A stretch of DNA of 35,461 bases, taken from assembly GCA_021800365.1 (NCBI GenBank), contig JAJYZA010000009.1, forward strand, positions 1-35,461. The letters are read 5' to 3'. Shown here one piece after another: positions 18,615 to 28,090 of the stretch (the stretch's first letter is position 1; each line of letters opens with the position of its first letter). The notes under the pieces are model-generated. The model saw nothing but the letters and a program-made list of their open reading frames with translations, was not told the DNA's origin and did no database searches. This stretch comes from Nanobdellota archaeon. Its GTDB lineage: Archaea > Nanobdellota > Nanobdellia > Parvarchaeales > Parvarchaeaceae. Made by a program: the position numbers and the translations under genes.

Positions 18615-18793
18615 AGCTAAAAATATTTACCGATATCCCCCAGCGGATGAATCTGTTGGGTACCACAAGCTGACTTCCGATAGGATGTATCATAGTTTAC
18701 GGTTTCTCTGGTTTCTATGTAACAAAACGATCACAATGAGGACAAGATAAGCTGTTATCAGGAACAGACGAAAATTTCTGACCGAAGTACGCT

Positions 18794-18811
18794 CCATAGG
18801 CAACCCTATGG
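18794..18811. terminator. Short hairpin between convergent genes, possible terminator
   Basis: CCATAGG-CAAC-CCTATGG. Confidence 0.3.
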
Positions 18812-18822
18812 CCGCGGATTAT

Positions 18823-20127
18823 CTATCCTGATTTTAGATCATTTCTCAGGATCTCTTCTACCTTCATCAGAAGCGCAGGCGAGAATGCTATATTAAGTTC
18901 TCTGGTCCTGCCATAGCGCCCGTTGCTCTTTACTCTAGACATTATCAGAGAATTGTAATCCATGTCGGCTATTAGGTCGGATATCCTTCTGAAAGTAAGC
19001 CTTTTCAAGCCATACTTGTCGGATATCTTAATGTATGCATCGTAGACTTCGCCGCTGTACACCTTGCCCATCCTTTTACTTCTTGCCGTGACTATGATCG
19101 AATATAATATGCTCTTGCCCTGCTTCGTCATGGACTTGATCATCTCTTCTGTTATATTCTGTTCTAGGATATCGGTGGCCTTGTCCAAGTCTTCCTCAAG
19201 TACTTTTACTCTTCCCGACTGTTGCGTTGTCTCGCCAGCGACTCTTAGAAGATTAAGCGCCTTTCTTACGTCTCCATGCTCTTGTGCGGCGAGTGCTGCA
19301 CATTTCTTTATTACGCTTTCGTCCAAGGCATCGGTATAAAATGAATCTTTAGTCCTTGTTTGGAGTATATTCTCTATCTCGATTGCATTGTAAGGCTTGA
19401 ACACAAGTTCTACCGGGCTTAATGAACTTTTTACCCGTTGATCCAATGAAGCCTTAAGGTCTGTGTTGTTGGATATGCCGATTATGGAAATCTTAGCGTG
19501 TTTCATCGACTCATTTAATCTAAGGAGGCTATAAAGGACTCCGTCTCCTGCGTTTTGTATCAATTTTTCTATTTCGTCGAGTATAAGTATAAGATATTTA
19601 TCTTCGATATCGACATTGGAGACTAAGCGCTTGTATAGCTGATTCACTGAAAGGCCGCTTACTGGTACTTTAACGCCGAAAACCGTGCAAAGGTTGGATA
19701 TAAGTCTATATTCCGTGTCGTTGTTTTCGAGACGGCAGTTTATATATATCGGCATCACGTTGACGTTCTTATCCAAAGCCAATGAAGCGAGATTCTGAGC
19801 CACATATCGTGTCACCAATGATTTTCCAGTGCCGGAAAAACCATAGATAAGTAGGTTTGATATTCTCTCCAGCAACAGACTCGGCGCCAAGATATTAGAA
19901 ATGACCTCTATTTCAGCGTCTCTGTGAAGTATCTCAGTCGGCACGAAAGACGATGACAGTGCTTCCTTATTTTTAAATATTCTTTTGTTGAGAAGAAACT
20001 GATTGAAAATGTCTTTTGGGTTAATTTTTTTCTTTTCTGTTTCTGAAGACGAAAGCTCACGAGAGATTTTTTGAGAATCATCGAAAAAATCTTTTGGCAT
20101 ATAAAATTTTATAATTATTACTAGCAT
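18823..20127 (-). CDS. cdc6: Orc1/Cdc6 family replication initiator (AAA+ and C-terminal winged helix)
   Basis: LLIYGFSGTGKSLVTRYVA (Walker A), YLILILDEIEKLI (Walker B), GISNNTDLKASLDQRVKSSL (sensor/arginine region). Likely start MPKDFFDDSQK is internal. Confidence 0.9.
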   Translation of the reverse strand: MLVIIIKFYMPKDFFDDSQKISRELSSSETEKKKINPKDIFNQFLLNKRIFKNKEALSSSFVPTEILHRDAEIEVISNILAPSLLLERISNLLIYGFSGTGKSLVTRYVAQNLASLALDKNVNVMPIYINCRLENNDTEYRLISNLCTVFGVKVPVSGLSVNQLYKRLVSNVDIEDKYLILILDEIEKLIQNAGDGVLYSLLRLNESMKHAKISIIGISNNTDLKASLDQRVKSSLSPVELVFKPYNAIEIENILQTRTKDSFYTDALDESVIKKCAALAAQEHGDVRKALNLLRVAGETTQQSGRVKVLEEDLDKATDILEQNITEEMIKSMTKQGKSILYSIIVTARSKRMGKVYSGEVYDAYIKISDKYGLKRLTFRRISDLIADMDYNSLIMSRVKSNGRYGRTRELNIAFSPALLMKVEEILRNDLKSG

Positions 20128-20159
20128 TTACCTATTTAAATAGATAATGTAACTAAATG

Positions 20160-20560
20160 TTATATAACTCTAGATATATAACTTTAATTCTATGAATGCA
20201 TAGAGACACCTATGTTTCCTGTGGAGAAGATTTTAGTAATTTTATAAACATTAATTGATTACTTACTACTTCTATTATTCTATATAGAATAATAGAATAA
20301 TAATATAATATGGTTCCATAAGAAATCATAGTCTATTCCATAGGAAATAATCCAACAGATAAATAATCCCGATCTTAATTAAAAATAATTTTTTATCTTT
20401 CATAGAAAAATTTAAATAAAAAAGATTCTGCAGTGGAAATTTTAAACATCTCTTTTCATTGGTATCGTTTCGTTTGGAAAAATGGTTTTGCCGACGATTT
20501 TTGCTGTTTTTTGCGCTTTAAAAAGGAAAAGTTTAAATATAGTTATTACATTAAGAATAG
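20160..20560. promoter_or_regulatory. Candidate replication origin region upstream of cdc6
   Basis: AT-rich intergenic region with 28-bp perfect palindrome (20270..20297), ORB-like TTCTCCACAGGAAACATAGG (minus strand, 20209..20228), direct repeats TTCCATAAGAAATCAT/TTCCATAGGAAATAAT (20314, 20336). Confidence 0.5.
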
Positions 20561-20569
20561 AATAAAATT

Positions 20570-20851
20570 ATGAGAAAAGAAAAATTAAAGTATGGTAATA
20601 TGTATGAGCATAAATATATGACACAAGCTCCTAATTTATCCAGATTAAAATCAAGTTTTTCATCTCTAGTATCTTATTTCAACGTTTCCAGAGGAAATGA
20701 GGGTGTCTGTGTGACCGCAAAGAGATCATTAGTGATTAATCTGGCAGTCCTGCCTATGCTCGCGGGCTTCACTACCCCGTTCATTGCTTTATTGACGATT
20801 CTTTCTTTCGGTCTGATAGTAACGCTCGGAGGAGTTTATGGGCAGAGTTAG
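20570..20851 (+). CDS. Small hypothetical protein with C-terminal hydrophobic region
   Basis: 93 aa; overlaps the next ORF by 14 nt. Confidence 0.5.
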   Translation: MRKEKLKYGNMYEHKYMTQAPNLSRLKSSFSSLVSYFNVSRGNEGVCVTAKRSLVINLAVLPMLAGFTTPFIALLTILSFGLIVTLGGVYGQS

Positions 20852-22340
20852 AAGCCTCATGCCAGCATTAATATTACTCATAGTATTACTTTTGATGGGG
20901 ACATCGAGAGCGCAGACTGGCGGCGGTTCGATTAGTTGCAATAACCTTACCTATTTAGTTTCTACTACATTATCCCAAAACGTTAATGCGTCTGCATGCT
21001 GGATTATAATAGGCAAAGGCGTAGATCTTACTCTTAATAATTATAATATTTCAGCGAAGGTGATTGAAAACAATGGCACATTGATATTCACGTCGCCGGC
21101 ATATGATGCTGAAAGCGCCAATAGCTGGTATGACCCGTCTTCCTCGGTGATAGATACCCCGTACTTAATAAATTATGGAACTATTTATTGGCAGGAGCCT
21201 ATAATCAATTTCACTAACTTTTATAATTATGGGATAATAAACGACACTCTCGTAGCGAATGGGAACACTGCATGCGTCGTCCCTTCGCCGGTCGGTTATC
21301 CTTCCTCATTTTCAGGTTCCGGCGGAGGCGGCCAATCTGGAGGTTCCGGATACGGCGGCATCGGTGGAGCGGCTAGGATCGGACTTATAATTGAGGCTGG
21401 GAATTTCGTCAATACAGGCGCGATCTTTGATAATGGGCTGGATGCAGGCAACGGCGGCGTAGATTGTACGACCAACTTCTGGGCCGCCGGAGGAAATACC
21501 CTGGCGACAGGCGGCAGTGTCGGCAGTCCGGGTCAGAACGGGATAACTCCGCCTCAAAAATTGCTGTCTTTTTCGGACAACTTGTCTGTGCTCGATAGCG
21601 CGGGTGGCGGATGGGGACAAAGCGATTCAGCCGGAGGCAGCGGGGGTGCATCTGTAGAGGTACTTTACGGCAGCGGTTCCGGTTTCAATAATATTTACGT
21701 ATACGGCGGGCAAGGAATAAATGGCGGAGGGACTGGTGGAGCGGGCCAGATATTTCTGTTTGCTGATCCAAATCTGGTGACAGACCCTTCCTCAGGAGGT
21801 GTGAATTCCACGACGAACTTCTCTGCCGGCGGAAACAAAAATAGCTCGCTGTCTGGTAACATGAGCCTCCTAGAATCAGAAGTACGGAATCTAACTGCAG
21901 TTGTATTGTCCATTAAGGCGCAGATCGGCAACCTTAATCAGAGCTATGCGGCTTTTTCTTCAGGGATAGGCAGCGAATATACCACGATAGAAGATGAGTA
22001 CTCCTCCTTAGGCGGTTTGATGGGCAGCGGTTTTAAAAATCTTTTAAGCCAGGACAGGAACGCATCCGATTTATTAACGGATCTTGTAAACAGCTCTATA
22101 AGCACCGCTTACGTCTTGAACAATGGCACGGATAAGGCATTAAAAAATCTCTCGTCGTATGTGGTGGGATTAGACCAGCCAAAGATCCGCTTTCCGAACG
22201 TTTCCATTTTCAATTCAATGAGCCCTTTTCCGCCGAACACATCTACAAAGCCGCAGCCAAGCCTTGCACAGACGATAATTTCGGACATCGTAAGCGCTGC
22301 AATGTTTCTTCCGAATCTGGTGTATTCTCTTTTGGTGTGA
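20838..22340 (+). CDS. Secreted Gly/Ser/Asn-rich surface protein with signal peptide, coil and C-terminal hydrophobic anchor
   Basis: N-terminal LMPALILLIVLLLMGTSRAQ; GGGGQSGGSGYGGIGG-like stretches; C-terminal hydrophobic tail. Confidence 0.7.
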   Translation: MGRVRSLMPALILLIVLLLMGTSRAQTGGGSISCNNLTYLVSTTLSQNVNASACWIIIGKGVDLTLNNYNISAKVIENNGTLIFTSPAYDAESANSWYDPSSSVIDTPYLINYGTIYWQEPIINFTNFYNYGIINDTLVANGNTACVVPSPVGYPSSFSGSGGGGQSGGSGYGGIGGAARIGLIIEAGNFVNTGAIFDNGLDAGNGGVDCTTNFWAAGGNTLATGGSVGSPGQNGITPPQKLLSFSDNLSVLDSAGGGWGQSDSAGGSGGASVEVLYGSGSGFNNIYVYGGQGINGGGTGGAGQIFLFADPNLVTDPSSGGVNSTTNFSAGGNKNSSLSGNMSLLESEVRNLTAVVLSIKAQIGNLNQSYAAFSSGIGSEYTTIEDEYSSLGGLMGSGFKNLLSQDRNASDLLTDLVNSSISTAYVLNNGTDKALKNLSSYVVGLDQPKIRFPNVSIFNSMSPFPPNTSTKPQPSLAQTIISDIVSAAMFLPNLVYSLLV

Positions 22341-22341
22341 T

Positions 22342-22977
22342 GTGGAAGACGATGATCTCGAAAAATTATGCGATGCCATCCAAAAACTTAATAAGCGGGT
22401 CTCGGACCTAGATCAAAGGAACGTAGATATCGAAAGCCTTATAGCCTCTCTAGCGCCGGTACAGGGCAAGCAGAACGTCGACAACATAGTGGACCAGGAA
22501 TGCACTATCGCGGATCCTTTGAATCTAAATGGATACAAGAGTATATCGATGCCTAACGGGGGCGTAGTGAAACTTAAGTCAAAATCATTCTGCATAAATG
22601 GAAGACATCTGGTCGTGAATGCGGACGACATAATATTCTGTTCTAAATGCAACACGATAATGTGCAAGCAGCACGATCATGGGCTGGATGAACCGGTCTG
22701 CACAAACTGCCTAAAAGAGGAAATAAAGGATTTCGATGACGTAAGCCTTTACATCCTTTTTTCTCTGCGCAATGGCATATCTATAAGGCGGCTAAAAGCA
22801 AGGATCAACGTCCCGCAGGAGAAGTTCAAGGAGGCAATCGAAAAGCTGTTTTCATACAGCAGCATATCACAGGATATTTTCCTGAGATACCACATAACCA
22901 TCTACGGCGAGCAGGTACTTGATACGGCCGCGCGCCTGTACGATTTCTCTTTTTTGGAGCCTCTAAAATCCAAATGA
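22342..22977 (+). CDS. Zn-finger-containing protein with helical C-terminal domain
   Basis: CINGRHLVVNADDIIFCSKCNTIMCKQHDHGLDEPVCTNC; GTG start; 1-nt spacing to both neighbours, so operon-like. Confidence 0.65.
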   Translation: MEDDDLEKLCDAIQKLNKRVSDLDQRNVDIESLIASLAPVQGKQNVDNIVDQECTIADPLNLNGYKSISMPNGGVVKLKSKSFCINGRHLVVNADDIIFCSKCNTIMCKQHDHGLDEPVCTNCLKEEIKDFDDVSLYILFSLRNGISIRRLKARINVPQEKFKEAIEKLFSYSSISQDIFLRYHITIYGEQVLDTAARLYDFSFLEPLKSK

Positions 22978-22978
22978 T

Positions 22979-24901
22979 ATGAGCATAGACAAAGCGCTGG
23001 AAGAAGCCGTGCTAAAAGTAAACAGGTACGGCAGGTTAACCGACGTTTCAAACATAACCGCGATGCTTGAGCGCGTTGCAAAGACTGCTGACTTTGAGAT
23101 GAAAGCGTTCCTGCTCCAGAGGGTCTTCTCGATGCTTAATGCGCTAGAATCCAGGTTTCCGCTGGCAGATGCCATGGAGGAGCCGCCCGAGATAAGGCCT
23201 ATGCCGGGAAACATTTCGCTCGGCAGCATAGTCGACGGCGCAGGAGGGAGCATAGATTTCAAGCTTTCAAAAGAGGACCTCAACAAGAACATACTGATAG
23301 CGGCTGCGGTAGGCCACGGCAAGACCTCGTTGATATACAACCTGCTGACGCAGCTGAAAGGCGAAGATCTGGCTTACCTGGTATTCGATCTCAAGCGAGA
23401 TTACAAATCTCTCGCTTTGGAAGAAGATACAATATATTTAGATGCGGGCAGTCTGCGGATAAACCCGTTCGAGCCGCCGGCAGGAGTGCCGTTCAAGGAA
23501 TGGGCCGTGCACCTGGTCGACACGTTTTCTCATGCTTTTTCGCTTCTTATCGGCAGCCGCGATTTTCTACTGAGAAGCATGCTCGATTTTTATGATTCTA
23601 CCGACGACAAAGGTGCCGTCACCCTACCGAATTTTCTTTGTTTTCTCGATGAGATGCACGTCAGAAGCGAATATTTCAAGGTCGTTCAGGGACGCATAGC
23701 AGCACTGCTGGCTTCATCCGATATCTTTTCGTGCGGCAATGGCATCGACATTTCTGGACTGGACAAGTTCAATGTAGTGATAGGCATGGACAAGCTCGGG
23801 CTACCTGAGCAGTTTTTTGTATTTTCTCTAGTGCTGTCACATCTTTTTTATATGAACATCAATGACCCGACGAAACGGGGCAATCTTTACAAGGTCATAG
23901 TCGTCGACGATGCGCACACCCTTCTCGACGTCAACAGGGAGAGAGACTATGCGATGGGAATACCGGTGATACACCAGATAATCGCCAAGATGCGAGAGCT
24001 CGGGGTAGGTTTTATTTTCGCCGACCAGCAGATGTCATCGCTGATATCAGGAGTCATACAGAACAGTAATACGAAGTTCATAGGAAGGATCAACATGATG
24101 GACGACCTTAATCGGGTCTTTGGAAGGGCTCTCGACACTCAGGTGGTAAAGACGGTATCGACTCTAAACACAGGAGAATTCTTGGTATTATCAGACAAAG
24201 CGACCCCTTTCTGTGTTATGGAAGCTAGGCGGATAAAGATGAACAAAGACATTGACGATGTACTTGTCCAGATAAATCAAAGGGGCTACAAAAAGTTTTT
24301 GTATCATTCTATAGAGTCGGACGACTTGAGCATTATACGGCAGTTCATGTCAGAAGTAAGCAAAAACCCGGAATCAGACTCGATGGCGCATAAGAAAAAC
24401 TTGTCCCCGGCTATTGACAGCAGGAAATTCGATATCGTGCGGCAAAAGTTACTCAAGGATAATCTCATAGATGAGATATCTCTGAGGACTTCTGAGGGAA
24501 AAACCTCTAAATTTATATATCTAAAAGCATCCGCCGCTGAAAAGATAGAAGACATTAGCATTAATGAAAAACCTGTTCTTTGGGAGAGAGATGTGTTCGC
24601 AAAAATGGTATTAAAGAGGCTTATAATACAGAAGCTCACGGCGCAGCACATCGAATTTACAGAAGACGAGACGGGATTGTTATTGGGCGGCTTTAAAAAA
24701 GTATACATAACTTTCATGGACAAAGGAGATGCGCTGTCCAAGATAATGGAGACGGCTTTTTACAAGGTCATAGATGTCGTAGACGACAGCATAACGGAAT
24801 CTACGGTGCTTTTAAGACTCCGCAAGATAAGCAAGCCGGAAGCCCTGGTAAATCTAAAAAATTTAAGGGTATTCGAACCGGCAGATTTTAACTTATTTTG
24901 A
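22979..24901 (+). CDS. HerA/VirB4-like ATPase
   Basis: AAVGHGKTSLIYNLL (Walker A), YLVFDLKRDYKSL, KVIVVDDAHTLLDVNRE (Walker B), FIFADQQMSSL. Confidence 0.75.
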   Translation: MSIDKALEEAVLKVNRYGRLTDVSNITAMLERVAKTADFEMKAFLLQRVFSMLNALESRFPLADAMEEPPEIRPMPGNISLGSIVDGAGGSIDFKLSKEDLNKNILIAAAVGHGKTSLIYNLLTQLKGEDLAYLVFDLKRDYKSLALEEDTIYLDAGSLRINPFEPPAGVPFKEWAVHLVDTFSHAFSLLIGSRDFLLRSMLDFYDSTDDKGAVTLPNFLCFLDEMHVRSEYFKVVQGRIAALLASSDIFSCGNGIDISGLDKFNVVIGMDKLGLPEQFFVFSLVLSHLFYMNINDPTKRGNLYKVIVVDDAHTLLDVNRERDYAMGIPVIHQIIAKMRELGVGFIFADQQMSSLISGVIQNSNTKFIGRINMMDDLNRVFGRALDTQVVKTVSTLNTGEFLVLSDKATPFCVMEARRIKMNKDIDDVLVQINQRGYKKFLYHSIESDDLSIIRQFMSEVSKNPESDSMAHKKNLSPAIDSRKFDIVRQKLLKDNLIDEISLRTSEGKTSKFIYLKASAAEKIEDISINEKPVLWERDVFAKMVLKRLIIQKLTAQHIEFTEDETGLLLGGFKKVYITFMDKGDALSKIMETAFYKVIDVVDDSITESTVLLRLRKISKPEALVNLKNLRVFEPADFNLF

Positions 24902-25025
24902 CAATTGAGTTGTAAAGGAGTAAACAAAACAAAATTCTGCTCGCAATGGAAAATAAGATATCATGTAATCTTAGCTGGTTTTAAACGCGGCAAACGAACT
25001 TACATATGCGTCAAATAGGCAGGCC

Positions 25026-25181
25026 ATGAACGATAGAGAAATAAGCAATCTTATAGTGGCTTCAAAAGAACTCCACTGCAATAATCTTCTCGTCATAACA
25101 TGGGACTACGAAGCCGAGGAGAAAGTCAAGGGCAAGAAGATAAAATTCGTCCCTCTATGGAAATGGCTCCTCAATCTTTAA
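25026..25181 (+). pseudogene. C-terminal remnant of an archaeal AAA/DUF4143-type ATPase, forming the upstream part of the pilin repeat module
   Basis: MNDREISNLIVASKELHCNNLLVITWDYEAEEKVKGKKIKFVPLWKWLLNL*; resembles tails of archaeal ATPases ending in IPLWKWLL. Confidence 0.5.
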
Positions 25182-25306
25182 ATCTTCCAGTCAGCATAAA
25201 TCCTTATGCTGCAGAAAGCAAAGCCGAACAGGAAATCCCAGTCGGCATTGGAGTACATGATGACCTATGGCTGGGCCATACTGATCATAGTAATTGTCGC
25301 GGGAGT
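25110..25306 (+). repeat. Pilin 5' module, copy A (ATPase tail + TTTAAA promoter + pilin N-terminus)
   Basis: Near-identical to the modules at 27911, 30641, 33841 and 35122. Confidence 0.85.
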
Positions 25307-26318
25307 ATTGTATTCTCTAGGAGTCTTCTCGCCGAGCAATTCTGCGTCCACGACGATCACAGGCTTCTCTGGTCTTGGAAGTGTAAGCGCCACATGTTTA
25401 ACCGACAACGCATTAGAGATAGGCATCGGTGATTTGACCGGCGCAACGATAAACATAACAAGGATAAACGCCACAACTCAGAATGGTTTTAGATCAATTA
25501 CGAATTTTACATCCGCGATAATACAACAGAATCAGCTTATAAACTTGGTATTGCCTAACATTTGTTCCGGCGGTGGAAACGCGCTAAGCATAATCATTCA
25601 GTATACAGAGCCGGGCCAGCTATTGTCAGGTCCATATTTCTCTAGTGGTACTATTTCTACATCAGCGATGGCGCCAAGTTTTAATCCTAGTTATTATTTT
25701 AATATATTCGGACGACAAAGTTCATACACGCCACCGTATGCAAATTCTAGTTTTGCAATAAACTTTACCGCATTGACATTGTCTGCTTGGGTTTACAATA
25801 ATGGCTCGGGCATCTACTGGCAGAACATAGTCGAAGTTTTTAATAGTACATACCCATCATTTTTAGACATAGGTGTTATAGGTCCGGGTAGTTCTGTAGT
25901 TATTAGGTGGGCAACAAGCGGGCCAATACAGCCGCTCGGCTCAAATATCCCTGTAAGTACTTGGGCGATGGTTACCGGTACTTGGGATGGTGCAACAAAC
26001 AACCTCACTATCTACCTAAATGGTAGACAAGTAGGCAGCGCAACTGGAAACGGAGCCGCGCTTTCGGCAATAAAGGCTCTTAATATAGGGGGCGGTTACG
26101 GGGGAATGTCTACCTTTGCAGGCAAGCTGTCTGATATCCAGGTATATAACACGGCGCTTTCTCCAGCGCAGGTAAATACGCTTTACAACGAAGGCTTTGA
26201 CGGCGTCCCGTTCTCAAATGCAAATTTAGTAGGCTGGTGGCCATTGGATGGTACTGGACAGGACTATAGCGGGAACGGCCACAACGTTAAGCTTTACGGA
26301 GCCACTTTCAGTCGCTAA
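25206..26318 (+). CDS. Class III signal-peptide pilin-like protein with C-terminal LamG/concanavalin-like domain (cassette 1)
   Basis: MLQKAKPNRKSQSALEYMMTYGWAILIIVIVAGVLYSLG; LTLSAWVYNN...WAMVTGTWDGATNNLTIYLNGRQVGS...LSDIQVYNTALSPAQVNTLYNEGFDG LamG pattern. Confidence 0.85.
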   Translation: MLQKAKPNRKSQSALEYMMTYGWAILIIVIVAGVLYSLGVFSPSNSASTTITGFSGLGSVSATCLTDNALEIGIGDLTGATINITRINATTQNGFRSITNFTSAIIQQNQLINLVLPNICSGGGNALSIIIQYTEPGQLLSGPYFSSGTISTSAMAPSFNPSYYFNIFGRQSSYTPPYANSSFAINFTALTLSAWVYNNGSGIYWQNIVEVFNSTYPSFLDIGVIGPGSSVVIRWATSGPIQPLGSNIPVSTWAMVTGTWDGATNNLTIYLNGRQVGSATGNGAALSAIKALNIGGGYGGMSTFAGKLSDIQVYNTALSPAQVNTLYNEGFDGVPFSNANLVGWWPLDGTGQDYSGNGHNVKLYGATFSR

Positions 26319-26339
26319 TTAGCTACGGCTTTCGGTTTA

Positions 26340-26468
26340 GGGTATGTCGGTTTACCAATAACACCAAATGATTTGATAGCTTGGCTGCCGCTAAACGTGA
26401 ATGCAAATGATTACTCCGGCAATAACAATAACTGCGTGGCAACAAACGTGAACTGGGTCTCCCCTTAA
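26340..26468 (+). pseudogene. Orphan C-terminal cassette fragment of a pilin-LamG gene
   Basis: GYVGLPITPNDLIAWLPLNVNANDYSGNNNNCVATNVNWVSP*, without an N-terminus. Confidence 0.75.
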
Positions 26469-26640
26469 GCTTTTTGACTTTCTACCCGAAAACGCCCGAT
26501 TATTCGCGTTTCTCATGAAAACAAGATTATGCATTAACGTTTTCTAAAGAAATGTGAAAAAGAGAGAAAACCGTAAGTAACCTAGGCAACAAGATTTTGT
26601 TACTTACGTTTATATACTTATACGAGTATATTTTTGCATG
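26468..26640 (+). repeat. 173-bp intergenic repeat, copy 1 (contains AbiEii promoter)
   Basis: Near-identical to 29089..29260; includes IR GTAAGTAAC..GTTACTTAC. Confidence 0.9.
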
Positions 26641-27294
26641 GATCTGCCGTTAGAATTGCTTTTAAAGAACAAAGAGTACCTCGAGATCGCAAGGCTGCAG
26701 GATGAGGTAATCTCGAAGCTTTACAACGTAAATACTAAATTAACATTTCATGGTGGCACGTCTGTCTGGAGATGTTATGGAGGGAAGAGATTTTCATTCG
26801 ACCTTGACATGTATGTTAAAAGCCGAAACGAAATACCAAAACTAATGGAGAGCTTAAGCGGACAAGGGCTACATGTCAAAAATGCTAAATTGCGCAGAGG
26901 AGCAAGAGCCATCTCCTATTATAGTGTCTCAAATAACAGAACCGCAATAACGTTAGAATTCAGTCAGAAGAAAGTAGCGGACAGAGTTATAGCGACATAC
27001 ATTAAGACGGATGGATCTGGCATGGACATATTCTCATTGTCTCCTGATAATCTTGTCAAAGAGAAGATAGCCGCCTACACATCTAGAAGGGCTATAAAGG
27101 ACCTATACGATATATTTGTGCTCGTACATATTTTGGATGTTAATAAAACTAGATTGGAGGTGTCTAAGCTAATAGCAGGTATAAAGCCCCCGACGGACGA
27201 AAAAACGTTACCGCAATTAATTTATGATGGGCCAGTCCCAGATTACAAATCTATATTGGATTATATAAAAAGACGATATGAAATACGTTCATGA
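26638..27294 (+). CDS. AbiEii-like nucleotidyltransferase toxin
   Basis: LTFHGGTSVWRCYGGKRFSFDLDMYV (GGT..R.S.DLD), KEKIAAYTSRRAIKDLYDIFVL. Confidence 0.75.
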   Translation: MDLPLELLLKNKEYLEIARLQDEVISKLYNVNTKLTFHGGTSVWRCYGGKRFSFDLDMYVKSRNEIPKLMESLSGQGLHVKNAKLRRGARAISYYSVSNNRTAITLEFSQKKVADRVIATYIKTDGSGMDIFSLSPDNLVKEKIAAYTSRRAIKDLYDIFVLVHILDVNKTRLEVSKLIAGIKPPTDEKTLPQLIYDGPVPDYKSILDYIKRRYEIRS

Positions 27295-27877
27295 GTTTTT
27301 GAAGCACTTTTCTAAAGTGCCTGCCTTTAGCACTAAAGACGCCGAACAATTTTTGATATATATCGGATCAGGGAAAAAATATCCAAAACGCTTCATACAA
27401 AATATGCGAGTCGGTAATCGAATCTTTAAACTTGCCAAAGGCATGTATACCACCCAGAATAACAGCGAAGTGATCGGTTTTGCATTTTCCCCGTTCTATT
27501 ATGGGCTTACCTACGCACTATCTTATTATAATGTGTGGGAAGAACGAGCCAATCCGGCGATAGTGACAACTAAAATTGTGAGAAGCGGCACGAGAAAAGC
27601 GATGGGCATCAATATTTCTGTCTTTAGAATACCAAAGACCATGTTTTTTGGTTACAACATGATAAAAGGAGAAGCAGTATATTATCCGATTTCGGACCCC
27701 GAAAAAACTTTCATAGATTTAGTGTATTTTGGGATAAGCCTTAGGGAAGACACGTTAAACAGATTAGTAGCAAGACTCGATCGCAAAAAATTAAGAGAAT
27801 ATCTTCTTCGTTCTCCTAAACGACTATGGGACAGCACAGAAAAAATATATTATAGCGCCACTCATCGCAAGATTTAG
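27278..27877 (+). CDS. AbiEi-like putative antitoxin / transcriptional regulator
   Basis: Overlaps the toxin ORF; FKLAKGMYTT, YYPISDPEKTFIDLVYFGI typical of AbiEi-like proteins. Confidence 0.65.
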   Translation: MKYVHEFLKHFSKVPAFSTKDAEQFLIYIGSGKKYPKRFIQNMRVGNRIFKLAKGMYTTQNNSEVIGFAFSPFYYGLTYALSYYNVWEERANPAIVTTKIVRSGTRKAMGINISVFRIPKTMFFGYNMIKGEAVYYPISDPEKTFIDLVYFGISLREDTLNRLVARLDRKKLREYLLRSPKRLWDSTEKIYYSATHRKI

Positions 27878-27910
27878 CAATTTTATCGGATACCAACTAG
27901 AAGAGCAAAT

Positions 27911-28090
27911 CAAAGGCGAGAAGATAAAATTCGTCCCTCTGTGGAAATGGCTTCTTAATCTTTAAATCTTCCAGTCAGCATAAATCCTTATGCCTCAGAA
28001 AGCAAAGCCGAACAGGAAATCCCAGTCGGCATTGGAGTACATGATGACCTATGGCTGGGCCATACTGATCATAGTAATAGTCGCGGGAGT
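27911..28090 (+). repeat. Pilin 5' module, copy B
   Basis: gagaagataaaattcgtccctctgtggaaatggcttcttaatctttaaatcttccagtcagcataaatccttatg... Confidence 0.85.

Noticed and set aside
21312-21931. Minus-strand ORFs inside the Gly-rich protein gene
   Set aside because: Cys/Arg/Pro-rich shadows of GGN codons
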